From the NCBI GenBank assembly GCA_949752735.1, contig OX457042.1, positions 58,541,297-58,605,296 of the forward strand: a stretch of 64,000 nt of DNA, written 5' to 3'. The notes under the pieces are model-generated. The model did no database searches and was not told the origin of the DNA. It saw only the letters and a program-made list of their open reading frames with translations. Shown piece after piece: positions 1-12,700 of this stretch. Within the stretch, counting starts at the first letter, position 1, and each line of letters opens with the position of its first letter. The position numbers were made by a program, and so were the translations under genes. This DNA is from Lumbricus terrestris (Eukaryota; Annelida; Clitellata; Crassiclitellata; Lumbricidae).

Positions 1-686
1 TGCAAAAGGAAATCGAATTAACAGGGATTAGATCTCCCCAAGTAACCGGAACCAGTGAAAGAGAAAATTGTCTATACATCACTGACCATCAAGAGAAATG
101 CGTCTGGAAGATAGCAAGAGAAGAAGATGGCGGACACAAAATCATCAAATGGCTTAAATTTGATTATATCCCACGTAGTATGTCAGTGTCGACTGATGGT
201 CGGTTATTGGCTCTAAATAATTCATCGTCCTCTCTGATGATCTACGGATCAAACGAAGAACTTATTCGATCCATTCAGCTACCAAAAGACATCATGTATT
301 GTGTTCAAGCAGTGGAAACATCCATCGGAAATTTCATCATACTGAGTTTGTCGAATGAGTTGGATATGAAAAAGTGGGCTGTGAGTGAATTGAGCAGAGA
401 TGAACAGATGGTCATCCGTCGCTTTATTCCCTCAAATGAAACACAACGACTGAATCATCCTTCATGTATTTCACTCGATTCAGAGGATCGAGTGCTTGTG
501 GTTGATTCTGTGAATGCTAGAGTGATTCTCTTTGATTCCGATCTTAGATGGATTAGAATTCTTATTCCAACCGGAGAGAAAGAAGAAATGAGAATCGATT
601 GGCCAGGCACATTGTATTACGATGAAGAAAGGAAACAACTGATCGTCGGAGGAGAACATCAACTTAATGTTTACTCTATTAGTTGA
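1..686 (+). CDS. Gene A, last exon only: NHL-type beta-propeller C-terminus (5' end outside window)
   Basis: The reading frame is open from base 3 to the stop at 684-686 and is collinear with the last exon of genes B and C. It starts where their propeller reads NWQKE. Propeller strands are visible, for example SVSTDGRLLALN and a blade with the NHL signature (SLDSEDRVLVVDSVNARVIL). NHL propellers usually bind proteins or RNA. The upstream exons, expected to encode the F-box-like, CARD and TRADD-N-like parts, lie left of the window. The stop is TGA where B and C have TGG AAA TAA, so A ends two residues earlier. An ATG at 180 is internal and should not be taken as the start. Homology to B and C is seen directly; the missing exons are inferred. 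Confidence 0.85.
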   Translation, partial: QKEIELTGIRSPQVTGTSERENCLYITDHQEKCVWKIAREEDGGHKIIKWLKFDYIPRSMSVSTDGRLLALNNSSSSLMIYGSNEELIRSIQLPKDIMYCVQAVETSIGNFIILSLSNELDMKKWAVSELSRDEQMVIRRFIPSNETQRLNHPSCISLDSEDRVLVVDSVNARVILFDSDLRWIRILIPTGEKEEMRIDWPGTLYYDEERKQLIVGGEHQLNVYSIS

Positions 687-785
687 AAATAAACTCACAT
701 TTTGCCCAATTCTTCCCCCGATAATGATCCACTAATTCCATTTTGAATCAACACGCTTCGATGATCTCGGCTTGAGTTACACTTT

Positions 786-999
786 AGTAGTACTTCGGTC
801 TTAACGACACTTTTTCATATCGAAGATGATTAGCGTCGGAGGCAGAGTACAACCTCTCACTCCACGTTTATATTGCGACCGAGCCACCCGCAGTAAAGAT
901 CCGAGAAATTAATCTCTGATAAACCGAACGACCGGGAATCGAATCCGGGTCGCCGGCGTGGCGAGCGGGCTACCAACCCACTCGGCCACTCAGGATTCC
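786..999 (-). mobile_element. tRNA-derived SINE (family 1), minus strand, with 9-bp target duplication
   Basis: Read on the minus strand it begins with a tRNA-like head: an A box near GAGTGGCCGAGTGGG and a B box (GATTCGATTCCCGG), followed by a non-tRNA body. The direct repeat TTACACTTT flanks it at 777-785 and 1000-1008, which fixes the ends. A second copy in plus orientation is at about 3323-3524. The head is too degenerate and the body too long for a working tRNA gene. Confidence 0.85.
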
Positions 1000-1008
1000 T
1001 TACACTTT

Positions 1009-1640
1009 GCTTGACAAGGTCTACTTATAATCTCTCGACTGATGAAGATTTGAAGAAGTCCTACCTTGTGATAGCAGGCTACTGTGTTAATTTAAACTGT
1101 ATATTAAAGATAGCGATATGAAGACAGAGTATAAAGGCTGTAAGCTTATACCGGTGTAAAGGTTTCAGATTACCCCTCCTAAACATTACCCTCCCCCTGC
1201 AAACTGTAAATTGCATCAATCCTCGCATTTATTGCTCTAAAAATATCAAAACATTCATCCCGCTTCTTGTTTTGGTCTGAAGATTTTCATCCGTCATCCC
1301 ACTTGGTTGTTTGTTATCAATATTTTCATCTGTAACTAAAATACTTTTCGCCGCTGAAGTTTACATGCAGTGTTTTATGCATTGGCCGCCCAGAACCCGC
1401 TATGAGAGTTCACGACGCTTCTCCAAACACAGTAATTATAGTCAGTTTATTCGGCTGCTACACTCCGACAGTCTTGTCTGGCAGTATGAAAATTGTAGAA
1501 AAATAACTGCGGTCATAGTAGATTTATATAGAGTGTTGATGTGCAATGAGGTCTTTACTACGGAACCATTAGAAATACTAGGGGATTGAACCCCTAAACT
1601 AGGGCAATTCTCACACACTAATAACATTACATTCACGAGC
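1009..1640. other. Intergenic segment between genes A and B, with a displaced piece of gene-family intron 1
   Basis: About 1150-1275 matches 57306-57430, which is inside intron 1 of gene D (shared start GGTGTAAAGGTTTC). Here it lies upstream of gene B's first exon, so it is probably a remnant of unequal crossing-over or of a lost copy. The rest, 1300-1640, shows no gene or element that I recognise. Confidence 0.5.
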
Positions 1641-1644
1641 ACTG

Positions 1645-2036
1645 CTGACGACAAACTCTTCCAACACAATTTTGCTGCGGTACTAACTAATAATATTGAA
1701 TCTAAATTGCTTCTTGTGTCTACAAACTTTTTCTAGAGAGAATGGCAAACATTCAGGCGCAACAACAAACAGGTGTAACAGTTGTGCGATGAAGCGCGAA
1801 AGTTGCTTCCTAAGAATAGATGTCAAGCAGTTTACACCTGTTTGACACAACAACGAAGTATGAATCATATTTCTCACAATTATTATTATATGTCTCTAGT
1901 TAAATCAGCAACGATAATAATTATGTAAAACGTTCTTAAGAGTCAACGTTTTTAATCATTATCTGCATCGTTCAGTAAAACAGAAACTATCGAAAAAAAG
2001 TCAAACTTTAAGTAGGCCTACATCTTAGCAACTGCT
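1645..2036 (+). promoter_or_regulatory. Conserved upstream block of gene B (putative promoter and 5' UTR)
   Basis: This stretch aligns with 28545-28903 upstream of gene C, and its 3' part with 56590-56854 upstream of D. All share TTGTGCGATGA, a segment starting TAGA(C/T)G, and the near-palindrome AACGTTCTTAAGAGTCAACG at about 1930. Each block ends at the ATG of a conserved first exon. Similarity beyond the coding exon suggests a duplicated promoter, but no transcription start can be assigned by eye. Confidence 0.6.
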
Positions 2037-2136
2037 ATGGGCACAACTGCAGGGAAATGCCTGGGAAAGAAAAGCGAAAGTAATCGCAAACGTCGGAATC
2101 TTGAAATGCGATTTTCTTCAAGCTCCAGAAAGAGAG
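2037..2136 (+). CDS. Gene B exon 1 (N-terminus)
   Basis: ATG followed by 33 codons plus one base, ending at the donor GAG|GTGAGT (phase 1). The peptide begins MGTTAGKCLGKKSESN and is rich in Lys, Arg and Ser. It aligns with exon 1 of C (28904) and D (56855), all sharing R-N/D-x-(E/D)-(M/L)-R-F-x-S-S near the end. Confidence 0.75.
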
Positions 2137-5100
2137 GTGAGTGGAAAGAGACAATTTTTATTGTTTTAACGGACTGCTAAGATTGGTCTACCTCAGTTCG
2201 CTTATCTTTGATCCTATCTCGCTTCATAATCTAACATTATCTCCACTTACCCCTTCTCTGCTACTTTCTACTCACGACTGAAAACCGAACTCTTCAGGTA
2301 ATTTTACCCTTGCACCTCCACAGAGTCCACACTACCACCACCACCACCACCATCATTATGATTATCACAGTAGCACCATGTTGTCTCATATATTCTTTTA
2401 TTGACCTACTGGATTCTGACACAAAAACGAACAGAGGAGTTTGAACATTTATAACGGACTGGATTTCTTGTGGCGCCGGAGAATAAGTTGGTATCTCTAA
2501 AGTGGTTTTTGTGGATGCTAAGAAATCCTCGAACGTCTTAGCTTCATTACATAGTCCCTACAAAGGGGTGGATCCAGGGGGCCAATCCGTCCTTGCCCCC
2601 CATTTAACAAGTGCATGGGACGTGGCCTCCCCAATTTGGTTTCAACAAGCCATTAAATCAATGCAGCGGGAGAGAGACTATTACTTCGACTGATGAAAAG
2701 AAAGTCATCATATTTTTTCTGGCAAAGATCACCAAACATTTTGCCCCCTCCCCTCGAAAATTTATGTATCCTCCTCTGTCTCTACAGTATTATATTGCAA
2801 CGAATGCTGCGAAACAAACGTTGGGAAACGGGAGAAACACAGAACACGTCCTACGATAAAAGCATTTAAGTAATGTTTTTATATTTTTATTTTAAAGGAG
2901 AACATAAAAGACTGTTGAATGGAGAAAATGAACAGAACGTAACTTTGTCTATAAGCCATACAGCGGTGAGATTGTGCGATTAATTTATCTAAATAAGAAT
3001 AGGCCATTATGGCAGTAACGAGGTTAATAACACGACCAACTTGAAGGTCTTATTTGAAAAATTCTTTGACTGATGTTTTGTGTATGAACAAAGAAAGTAT
3101 GACACAATGCACGTGACATAGAATGGTCTTTGGGTCAGTTGCACATACGGTGGCAAGATTCACCAAGTCCCCAGTTGGAAATAAAAGCAATGGGCATTGA
3201 GAAGTCAGACATAAAAGGCGATTAAGTGACGTTTAGCTGGTGTCATAATAATTGTGTGTAAATATAGGCAGTTTTAGGCGGCACCTATAAATAGCGCCCC
3301 TTCAAGATACTACTCAGATAGATATCCTGAGTGGCCAATGGGTCGGTAGCCCGCTCGCCACGCCGGCGGCCGGGGTTCGATTTCCGGTCGGTCGGTTTAT
3401 CAAAGATTAATTTCTCGGATCTTTACTGCGGGTGGCTCGGTCGCAATATAAACGTGGAGTGTGAGGTTGCACTCTGCCTCCGACACTAATCATCTTCAGT
3501 GTCGTTAAGCCCGAAGTACTACTCAGTCGGGAGTTCAAACGAACGAGGGAAGCCGTCAGTCAGCAGTCCACTCGTAGCGAGCTCGTCAGTCGTCAGTCAT
3601 CAGTCCAGTCGAAGGACGGAGCAGCAGTCTAGTTGTGAGGAGCCGCCAGAGTTAGGAGCAGCAGGTCAGTCGTAACGAGCTACAAGTCAGTGCTCGTGGA
3701 AGTCGCAGTCGAAGTCAACAGTCGTCGGGGTCGTTGTCAGGGAGAGAAGGGCTCCTCGACGGTCTGTTCGCAAGACAGCTTTCATACTCCTCAGTCCGCA
3801 TCCGCGTCGGTCCGTAGCATCTTCGGCGGACGTCCGCCTCCATCTTCAGCCTTCGCGTACCTCCTCAGTCTGCGTCCTCGTCTGTTCTCGCGTATTCCCC
3901 TTTTCGAACCATTTGCAGTTTGAACACACCTCATAGCCAGAATTGCTGACGGTATTCTTGTATATACTTTTTATACTGGAGAAGTGAACTTCTTACTTTT
4001 ATTTCTTGTCGAAGAAAATCGATGATATTTGGAGAAATAAGCCTTGAATTCTTCCTTCAGTTACAGCCTCTGACCGCATTAAGTATATAATTCCTGCTCT
4101 GATTCGGCAATGACAGCTTGTTGTTGCCCTGGACAACATGCGAAAATGCCTCAATAAGAAACCAGTAAGCTCTGTTGCTCCAAGGAGTCCACGAATATCC
4201 GATAAACCGCTTCTCTGTTTCGCGCAGAAGGTAGTGGTCTTGGTTCCAATCGCACGAATTAGAACTATGCGAAATCTGTAGGCTTACTTCTGCTTCCTGA
4301 GAATCTTACTGGGGCATTTTTATTCGACACAAAATTCTGGCATTTGCCGTGCTAGAGTTGGGAGCGCCACTGAGCAATCCCGTTGGAGAGACGTAATATA
4401 AATTCTTGAATGAACGAATTGCACAAATGATTGAATGAATGCTTGCTCTCCAATATCGCCAGTGTTAACGCTGCATACGTTTAATTGCAGTTGTATGACC
4501 TTCCACTCGAAATCTTAGACATGATCTTGCAAAAGTCTTATCTGCATTGGATATTGAATAATTATTCACTAACGAAGCAGAGAGACGAAGAAATTATCAG
4601 ATCCCTAATGTCAGTCGACTTTTGTTTAAATCAAAGAATCATCAGAAAACGGTTCAAGAGGGAAATCTGGCGATTATTAAAAGGTAATGTTTCATGTAAA
4701 AGATTGTTGTATTGCATTGCATAAGCTTATTCGTTTAATCGAAAATCAGACAATTCCTGGTGAAACAACGCACCCGGTTACAAGTCAAAACTATCTGTCT
4801 GTAAAATAAAACACAGAAATAATAGAATAGATTGGCCTAAGTATAGTAACATTGATATTAAAAAATATTTAAAAATAATAAAATAAAGTAAAGTAGTGGT
4901 AGCCATAAAAGTCGCCTATCTGTCTGCTTGTTGATCTTAAATGTTAGAGTAAAAGGGTTCTTGAGTAACCACGATGTTCTGATAAAAATGTACTCGGAAG
5001 GAAAAATGCCGATACTCCTGCGTCAAATTCGTAGTAAAAGATGATGAATGTTGTAATATATGCGCAAAGACTAGTCCAATGCTGCAGCTCGACAGCGAAA

Positions 5101-8100
5101 AACTCTTGGATGACGCAGCTGTTCATTGTTAACACACAAGCGACAGCCATGTGGTTAAGATTGTAGGTCATTAAAGCGCAGCGTAGAGATTAGGCTGAAA
5201 TAGATTACCTATGGATCTGAATAATAGTTAGGCGTATGCCTATATTTATTAATTAGATCCATGGATAGCTTGCATAAGTCGACAGGTATCCCAGCGGTGC
5301 TATAACTATGCTACAATTACGCCCATTACTAGGCCTATAGTACATTTAAGCTTCTCTGTAAGTTAGTAGGCCTGGGCTATTACATTTCTCGCCATGGAGT
5401 TTCCATTTAAGAAAGAAGTATTTTCATCAATCCAACCTCAATTTAAGCAAGGATTACCTTAATCAATCTATTGTATTTAAGATTGTAGGTGTTGAAATCG
5501 TCCAAAAACACGCAATTACTCAGGGTTTCCTCGGGAGGCATCACAGAAACAAAACATGTGGTAGGATTAAAAATTCAACTAGGGTAGTCTTCTTGTAAAG
5601 TGTAAATGTTCAATTCTGAATGTCTCCGAAAGAAGCACGAAGAATCGCGATTATTAGTTCCGCCCAGAAACATGGCGACCTCGTGGTGCATGAAATATCG
5701 TTCTGTATCACGGATTTCCTCGCAAATGACTCTGCGGGTATCACAAAATCGGGCCAGGACGCATTATTTAACCGAAAGAAATAATTTATTATCAGAAAAC
5801 GGCTGAAAAACTCAAGAAAATGCTGTATTTTCTCAAACAAAATGCACCGGAAGTGCACACAAGCAAGAACTAGAAAAAAGTTGTCCAACTTAGTTCTCTC
5901 TGTCGCAAGGTTGCAAAGAAATTTTGAAACTAATAGGTCTACAATCTTAAAAGTTATTGAGTGTCATTATCATCCCCAAAGTTATTATGGTTAGCTATCA
6001 ACGGTGCATTTTAAGTAAGCTTACCTCAAAGCGACAGCCATGTGGTCAAGTACTCCATAAAAGCAACCTCCTTCAGGCTACATGGACGATAACATTTTCC
6101 GTAGATAGGTCGTGCAACTGGCTTCCACCGTTCTTGTCCATCAAGGTAACTTCCAATATTGCGGTGTGGCTCAGCTCTTGGGGCGATGCTCTGCCCCGTC
6201 CGATGATGTCGTCTGACCACTCTCTCTGTGAGGTCTTCTCCTATACGTACCATCCATTTGTACGAACATTATTGCTTTGATATATCTCTCGTCGCTCATT
6301 CTACAGATGTTTCCAAACAGTCCTAGCTTTCTCTGGATCAGTTTATGCATGATGTTTTCTTTTAGGTGTATTCTTCTGTACACTTCAGTGTTGTCAACTT
6401 TCTGTGTCCATGTATAATATGTATATCTTCAGAATTTTTTTATAGCACTTTCCTTCGAAGGCCATTATTCTTTGTTATGACCCAAGCCTCGCATCCCTAG
6501 AGCATACCACTGAAAACACACGTCTGCAACACCCTCATTTTTGTTTCCGTATTTATAGGCTGGCTTTTCCAGATTTTGTCAATCGCTTTCAGCGTTGTTG
6601 CCGCCTTTGCTATTCTAACCAATATTTCTTTCCCGTTCTCCAGTTCATATGTCATGTCCTTTACAGTGGCGGCGCTATGGGGGGTTAGGGGGCTACACGA
6701 GGTTAAGCCCCCTCCCCCCCAAAACCAGCCGTTTTTTACAATAAAATTCCACGATTTTCGGTCGATGACTTAAAAAAATTGTCCGAGATTTCGGCGGACG
6801 AAAATGGAAAATTTTCATGAGATTTCGGTCGATGACTAAAAAAGTCGTCAGAAATTTTCGCGGATGTAAATGTAACATTTTCTCCGCGAGGATTCAGCCT
6901 CCTTCCCAAAACTGAAATCCTGACGCCGCCACTGGCCCTTTAGTCTGGAATAACTTACTTAGAACTGTCAAGCCCTTCTCCCACTTTAAACAATTAAACT
7001 GAGCACATATAGCCAAAAAATTATATCTAGTATTACAGAAATAAATTGCCGTTTATTTCATAATTTTTTTTTCATTTTTATTACTTTTCTTCTAGCAACT
7101 AAACATTGATCTCCCAGAATTAATTTTTGCAAGAATTATTTATCTTGCACTTAGGGTCCCTACTTAGCGGGATTTCTTCCTTCAGGGCACCCATTGTTTT
7201 CAAAACACTGTCTTTAACATTAAATATTTTCTTTTATCACATTATTTTGGTGTTTTCAGCTCTTTTGAAAATTGTCTTGTGCACGATTGTTTTGGGTGCA
7301 ATAAAAAAGACAATTATACCTCTTCGCTTCCTCATTCAGGGTTCGTGTTGTGTCCTTTAGTCTCTGCTCGTCTTCGTCTATCACATCAATGTCATCGGCG
7401 AAGCAGAGATTTTTGATTTCTATGCCACTGATTTCCACCCCTCCCTCTTTTTCTCTGATCTTATCCAGAACTCTTTCCAGAAGTACAATGAAGGTGCTTG
7501 GCGATATCGAAACCTCTTGCCTTGTGTCTCTACGTGTCTCAAAACAATCATCTTTTGGTGTATATATAATATACATTAATATGTCTTAAACAGCTGAAGA
7601 TTCGTGAACATCCGTAAGTGTGCATTCCAAATTCCGCGCCATAAATTGCTAATGCTGATCGCCTGTTCAAGTTTTTGCTGGTATTCCAGATATCAAATCA
7701 AACGAAACACACCAGTTAGGCCTACCGCAGCAATCAGTGTTTGGAGTTCCCTTGGTATTCTATCACTGGGCCAGAAAATAATATTCATAATTTTTTTAAT
7801 GAAACTACGGATTTGTACATAGCCTACGCCACATTAGCTTCCTTTGAGTTTCAGTGCATGAAAACTTGGCAGGATAAACTTACCTATGGAATTTGCAATT
7901 TGTGGGCCAGACAGTTCTACGTAAATGCCTTCTTTATTCCAGTTGAATAAATTGCATCACTTTTTCAATTTTAATTTCAATCAAGTTTTTCTATTCCAAC
8001 ACCAGAGATTTCTATTCACTTAGAAATTCGAACAAAATATTTTGCTAATGATGAAATTTCCTGATGTAGGCCCAGGGGAGATCCAGGGGGCAATCCGGCC

Positions 8101-9715
8101 ATGCCCACATTTCAAAAGTGCATAGGGCGTGCCCCACATTTGATTTCAGCAAGCATTAAATAAATGCACCGAGTCGTGCGGGAGCGAAACGTAACGTACG
8201 ACGAGACTAGAGAAGTCATAGTAGGCCTATAATAATTATTATTTTATTTTGCTTGCCAAAATTGCTCCAACCATGACTGATGACTAAGAAAGGTCATCAG
8301 TTATTTTGGAAAAGATCGCCGAAAATGTTGCCCTTCCTCAAACGTTTCTGTATCCGCCCATGTGTAGGCCAGCAATGCGGTGATGACATTCAAAGGCAGG
8401 CATGGTTTTATTGTCTTTTAGATTTCTATGAAAAAACAAAGAACAGATCTGCAATCATAAGAAACAACAAAGACTATCTCTTAGAAAATATTCAATCAAA
8501 TGATGAATTAATCGCTTCGCTGTTGTCTCTCAACTGCGTAACGCAAAAACAAAGTCACTTAATAAAGCGACAGAATTCAACACAAGATAAGAATTCCGAG
8601 CTCCTGTACGTCGCGAAATCTTTCGACGAAACAAAGTTTTCAAACTTCGTCAAATGTCTTCGACAAACCAACCATAAAACAGTGACAAGGATCATAGAAA
8701 ATGGAGGAGGTGAAAAATATAAATTTTATTTAAAGACCAATGATTTACACATGACACATGCTTCATAATAATAATAGTTATATAAAATTATTAGAACTTT
8801 TAGTATGACATAATTGAGCAAAACGTGGCCGTTCCAGACGACACTAGCTATGTGCTCAAGTTTAAATTATTGTTATTATTATTATTTTCATTCTTGTTAT
8901 TATTGTTATTGCACTGAAGTATAGTATTGCTGTCATTGTTATAATAATAACAATTATTATTATTGTTGCTTTACTAATTATAGTGCAACTGAATCTTATA
9001 TATATTTTAGTAAGTCCGTGTGTTTGTTTGTTTATTAGCTATGCACGGTCTCAATTTTGAAGCAATCGACCCCAATCCTTCGCAGGGAGTCGGGGTCGAC
9101 CCGACACTGGTCATAGGGGGTCGGCGAATCTCTGTCACCATAGGGGCCATGGTGGGGGGGGAAAGCCCTCATTTTCCCTGTTGGCCGTTTCTCACACAGG
9201 CTTACGGCAGTACTTTTCATTCGGGTCCCATACACATAAAAGCAGCGGTTGAGGCCGTTTTAGAGGTGTTTAAGGCCAGCGCTTTTGCCAGTCCGGATTT
9301 CACGGGTCGCGCACCGGTCGAGGTCGGTGGGGTGTGGTGTGGTGTGGTCATGGAGGAAGAGAGGCTAGGAGGGAGGGTGGGAGGGAGAGAGGGATGGAAG
9401 GAGGGTGGGAGTGATGGTGGGATGGAGGAAGAGACGGAGGGAGGGTTTGGCAACGCCGGGTACCCCAGCAACTTAATAATAATAATATCAATAAGCTTAT
9501 ACCATTAATAATAATAATAACATTATAAAGTTATTATTACTATTTCTATTATTATTTTAGCACAATAATAATAATTATATTTAATATTATTTCTGTTACT
9601 TTTTGCTATTCGAATTGTTGTTGTTGCTGCTGTTAGTAATAATTATAATAGACCTAATAATAATAATAATGATGATGATGGCGACGACAACGACGACGAT
9701 GACGATGACGATGAC

Positions 9716-9748
<33 letters not shown>

Positions 9749-12700
9749 AATAATAGTAGTAATAATAGTAATAATAATAAATTTATGGTAATGATAAGAT
9801 AATGACAATATTCTATTCACTTCCTCCATGAAATAGGCCAGCGTCTCTCGGTCATTTCTTCTAGCGCCTTTCTATCTGTATTCAGAGCTACGACGCCATT
9901 GCATTGTTTTAGGAGAGCGAGGCCTGATTTTCCAGACATCCATCAACAGCTCCTGTCATAATTGTTTTTAATCCCGAGAAATCTGAGGTACCTCGGGTAA
10001 AACAATAATGATAATGGATAGGAATTTATACCGAATACCATCGAGATCATTCCGATACCTTGAATTATTTTTAGGTTTAGCCTAATTAATATGTCCTATC
10101 GTGTCATGTATCCTACAAGCCATTGCATAATCAACTATAAAAACTCCATTAGGTCTAATGTGCAACGGTGAAATCTTGTGAAAAGCGTCTTAAGAAGAAA
10201 ATCCTTGTGGTGGTTAAAACCAACATAACAAGTCCCTGCTTAAAAAGTGTTTAGGTGCATCTTTACACCTTACAATTTTTTAATTACTAGGCGGCCTAGA
10301 TGAAATAATATTTCAAACTTGGACGTGCTGCCTCAGTACGCTTTGAGGTTTAGCATCGAATTCCTTTCCTGACTGTTTTTGTCATTAATTTTTTTCGGCC
10401 GAGAAAAAAACATTTAGCCTATCATCTACAAGTTGTTTATCTCAAACATCCAATAAAACAATTAAGTTTTGTCAATTTTGCTCTATTCAATTCAATGACT
10501 CTTATTTCGTTATCACAACGTGTTCCGTTCATTGTCGAAATAAATAGCCTATATCCGTGTACTTGCGTTTTAGGCCTAATAGCCTACTGTTATTCATGAA
10601 TTGGCCGTTATGATTACCCTACCTGAGTAATAATGACATTTTATTTGAAGAGCGTGTTATTAATTCTTGCTCAAATTAGACGAAGCTTAATTTCGGTAAC
10701 GTGTCCTCATCCTACAAATTATTATTTTCAGTTTATGCGTCTGAGCAGTTTGCTAAAAATTATTTTGAAAACATTGCTTTTAGGTACAACAAAAATTGAG
10801 CTGAAATTTCGAGGTGCAAGGTGTACACCGTTAATAATTGAATCACAACTGCTTCAACAGAAAATCGAAGATCTTCGAAGTAAAACAAAACCACGGTCAC
10901 ATGAAAATGACAAAATCATCAGTCAACTGAAGGACGTAGGAATAGAAATCCTCAACTCTCGTTTGGATAGACAGACTGTAGTCGTTTGGATCTGGTGTCG
11001 TTCACAATCAGCCCTTCAACATATTCAGAAGTTGTATGAATCGAATGAGCTGAGAGATGTTTTCGTTGAAACTTTTCAAACTCCGATTTCAATGGTAATC
11101 AGCGTCGATAGAAATCAATTCAAGAAAACCATTGGCAAGTATTTCTGAACGCTTTCGTCATAAAGGAAAATATCTGGAACATGCAATCACCACCACCAGT
11201 GGCGTAGACAAGGGGTGTTTCGGGGTTTAAAACCCCCATTTGCCTAGGAAACAAGTTTTTTAAAGTTATTTATCCACTTAAACAAGAGAAAACGAAACAA
11301 TTGTTTGTAGTAACAATTGTTTTCTTACTTTATTCCTCTTGTTACTTTATTCCCTTTTTATTTACCGTATTTATACTGCTGGGCTGGTGTCAGAAAGGGC
11401 ATCCGGCCAGGCCATAACCCCCCCCCAAAAAAAACAACAACAACCCCATCATATAGGCTATGCCTGGTTACCCCACGGAACACCACATGTGATCTTTGAT
11501 TATTAATAATAGTAAATGATTAAGTCAGCGCGTGTTAACATGATCAGGGTTTACTATCAAAACCGCGCACACAAGACCGCGCACACAAAACCGCGCACGA
11601 TCATTACCGCGCACGATCATTACCGCGCACTATCATAACCGCGCTTGTTGCGCATCTGTTCAACTTCGAAATTGCAACGTTCTAGATCTAGGGACTCCGA
11701 ACATTCCTTTGAAATCAGTATTCGGTCAACGATCCTAGCCACTCTTGTTTGAGCACCTGTTTAACCCTTATAGGGTCACCGGGGGGTAAAAAAATACCCC
11801 CAACTCGGTTTTTCGCGGAAATTTTAATCCTTGAAAATAGTTGAAGAAATCGCTTCTGTGACTTTTCCTAAATATGTTTCCTGCACAGAATGCATCCAGT
11901 TTCATTAGTTATTCATGCACCCATATAAGCTATAAAGTCAGTGGTGTAGTCCTAAAAAATGAAGTGGGGGGACGCCTGGAAATTGAAGTGGGGGGACGCC
12001 ATGGAAATTGAACTAGAAACTGTAGCAAAAAGTGCAATCTTGCAAGAATTTTGCAAAAAGTGGGGGGACGGCGTCCCCCCGCGTCCCCGCCCCACTACAC
12101 CACTGTATAAAGTACGAAAATGTACCACGTCCTAGCTTTTTTACTCAGGAATTTTTAAACATAGCATTATGCATGCTTAACACATGAGTGTCTTACTGTT
12201 ACAATGTCTCCTTATCAGTATCTGGACATTATAATTGAAATCGTTTTGGTTTCAGAAAATTAGGATGAATAAATGAAATTGTATACAGAAAATCACGCGA
12301 AGTTAGCAAGTATAATGTAATGTAATGTAATTAGTAATTTATATAGCACCGCTCACAACCAAGGCCATTCAGTAGCGCTCCCAGTGCGATAACCCCTAGA
12401 GAAAAAAATAGGTCTTAAGAAGATAGAGAGATGTAGATAACGATCCTGAAAGTAGAGTCCCACGCAGAGTGGAGAGAAGAGAATTCCACAAGGAGGGCCC
12501 AATGATGGTGAAGGATCGAGTTTGAGCAATAGCTCGTGGAACAAACAAGTCAGCCCTGTCCAGAGAACGGAGAGGTCGATGAGAAGATGCTGATAGAGGA
12601 GAACGAATGAGATCACTGAGATACATCGGTGCAAGACCCAGTTTGGATTTGAGTACCATGCAGAGAAAGGACTTTATATTGTATAGCATCAAGCCCTACT

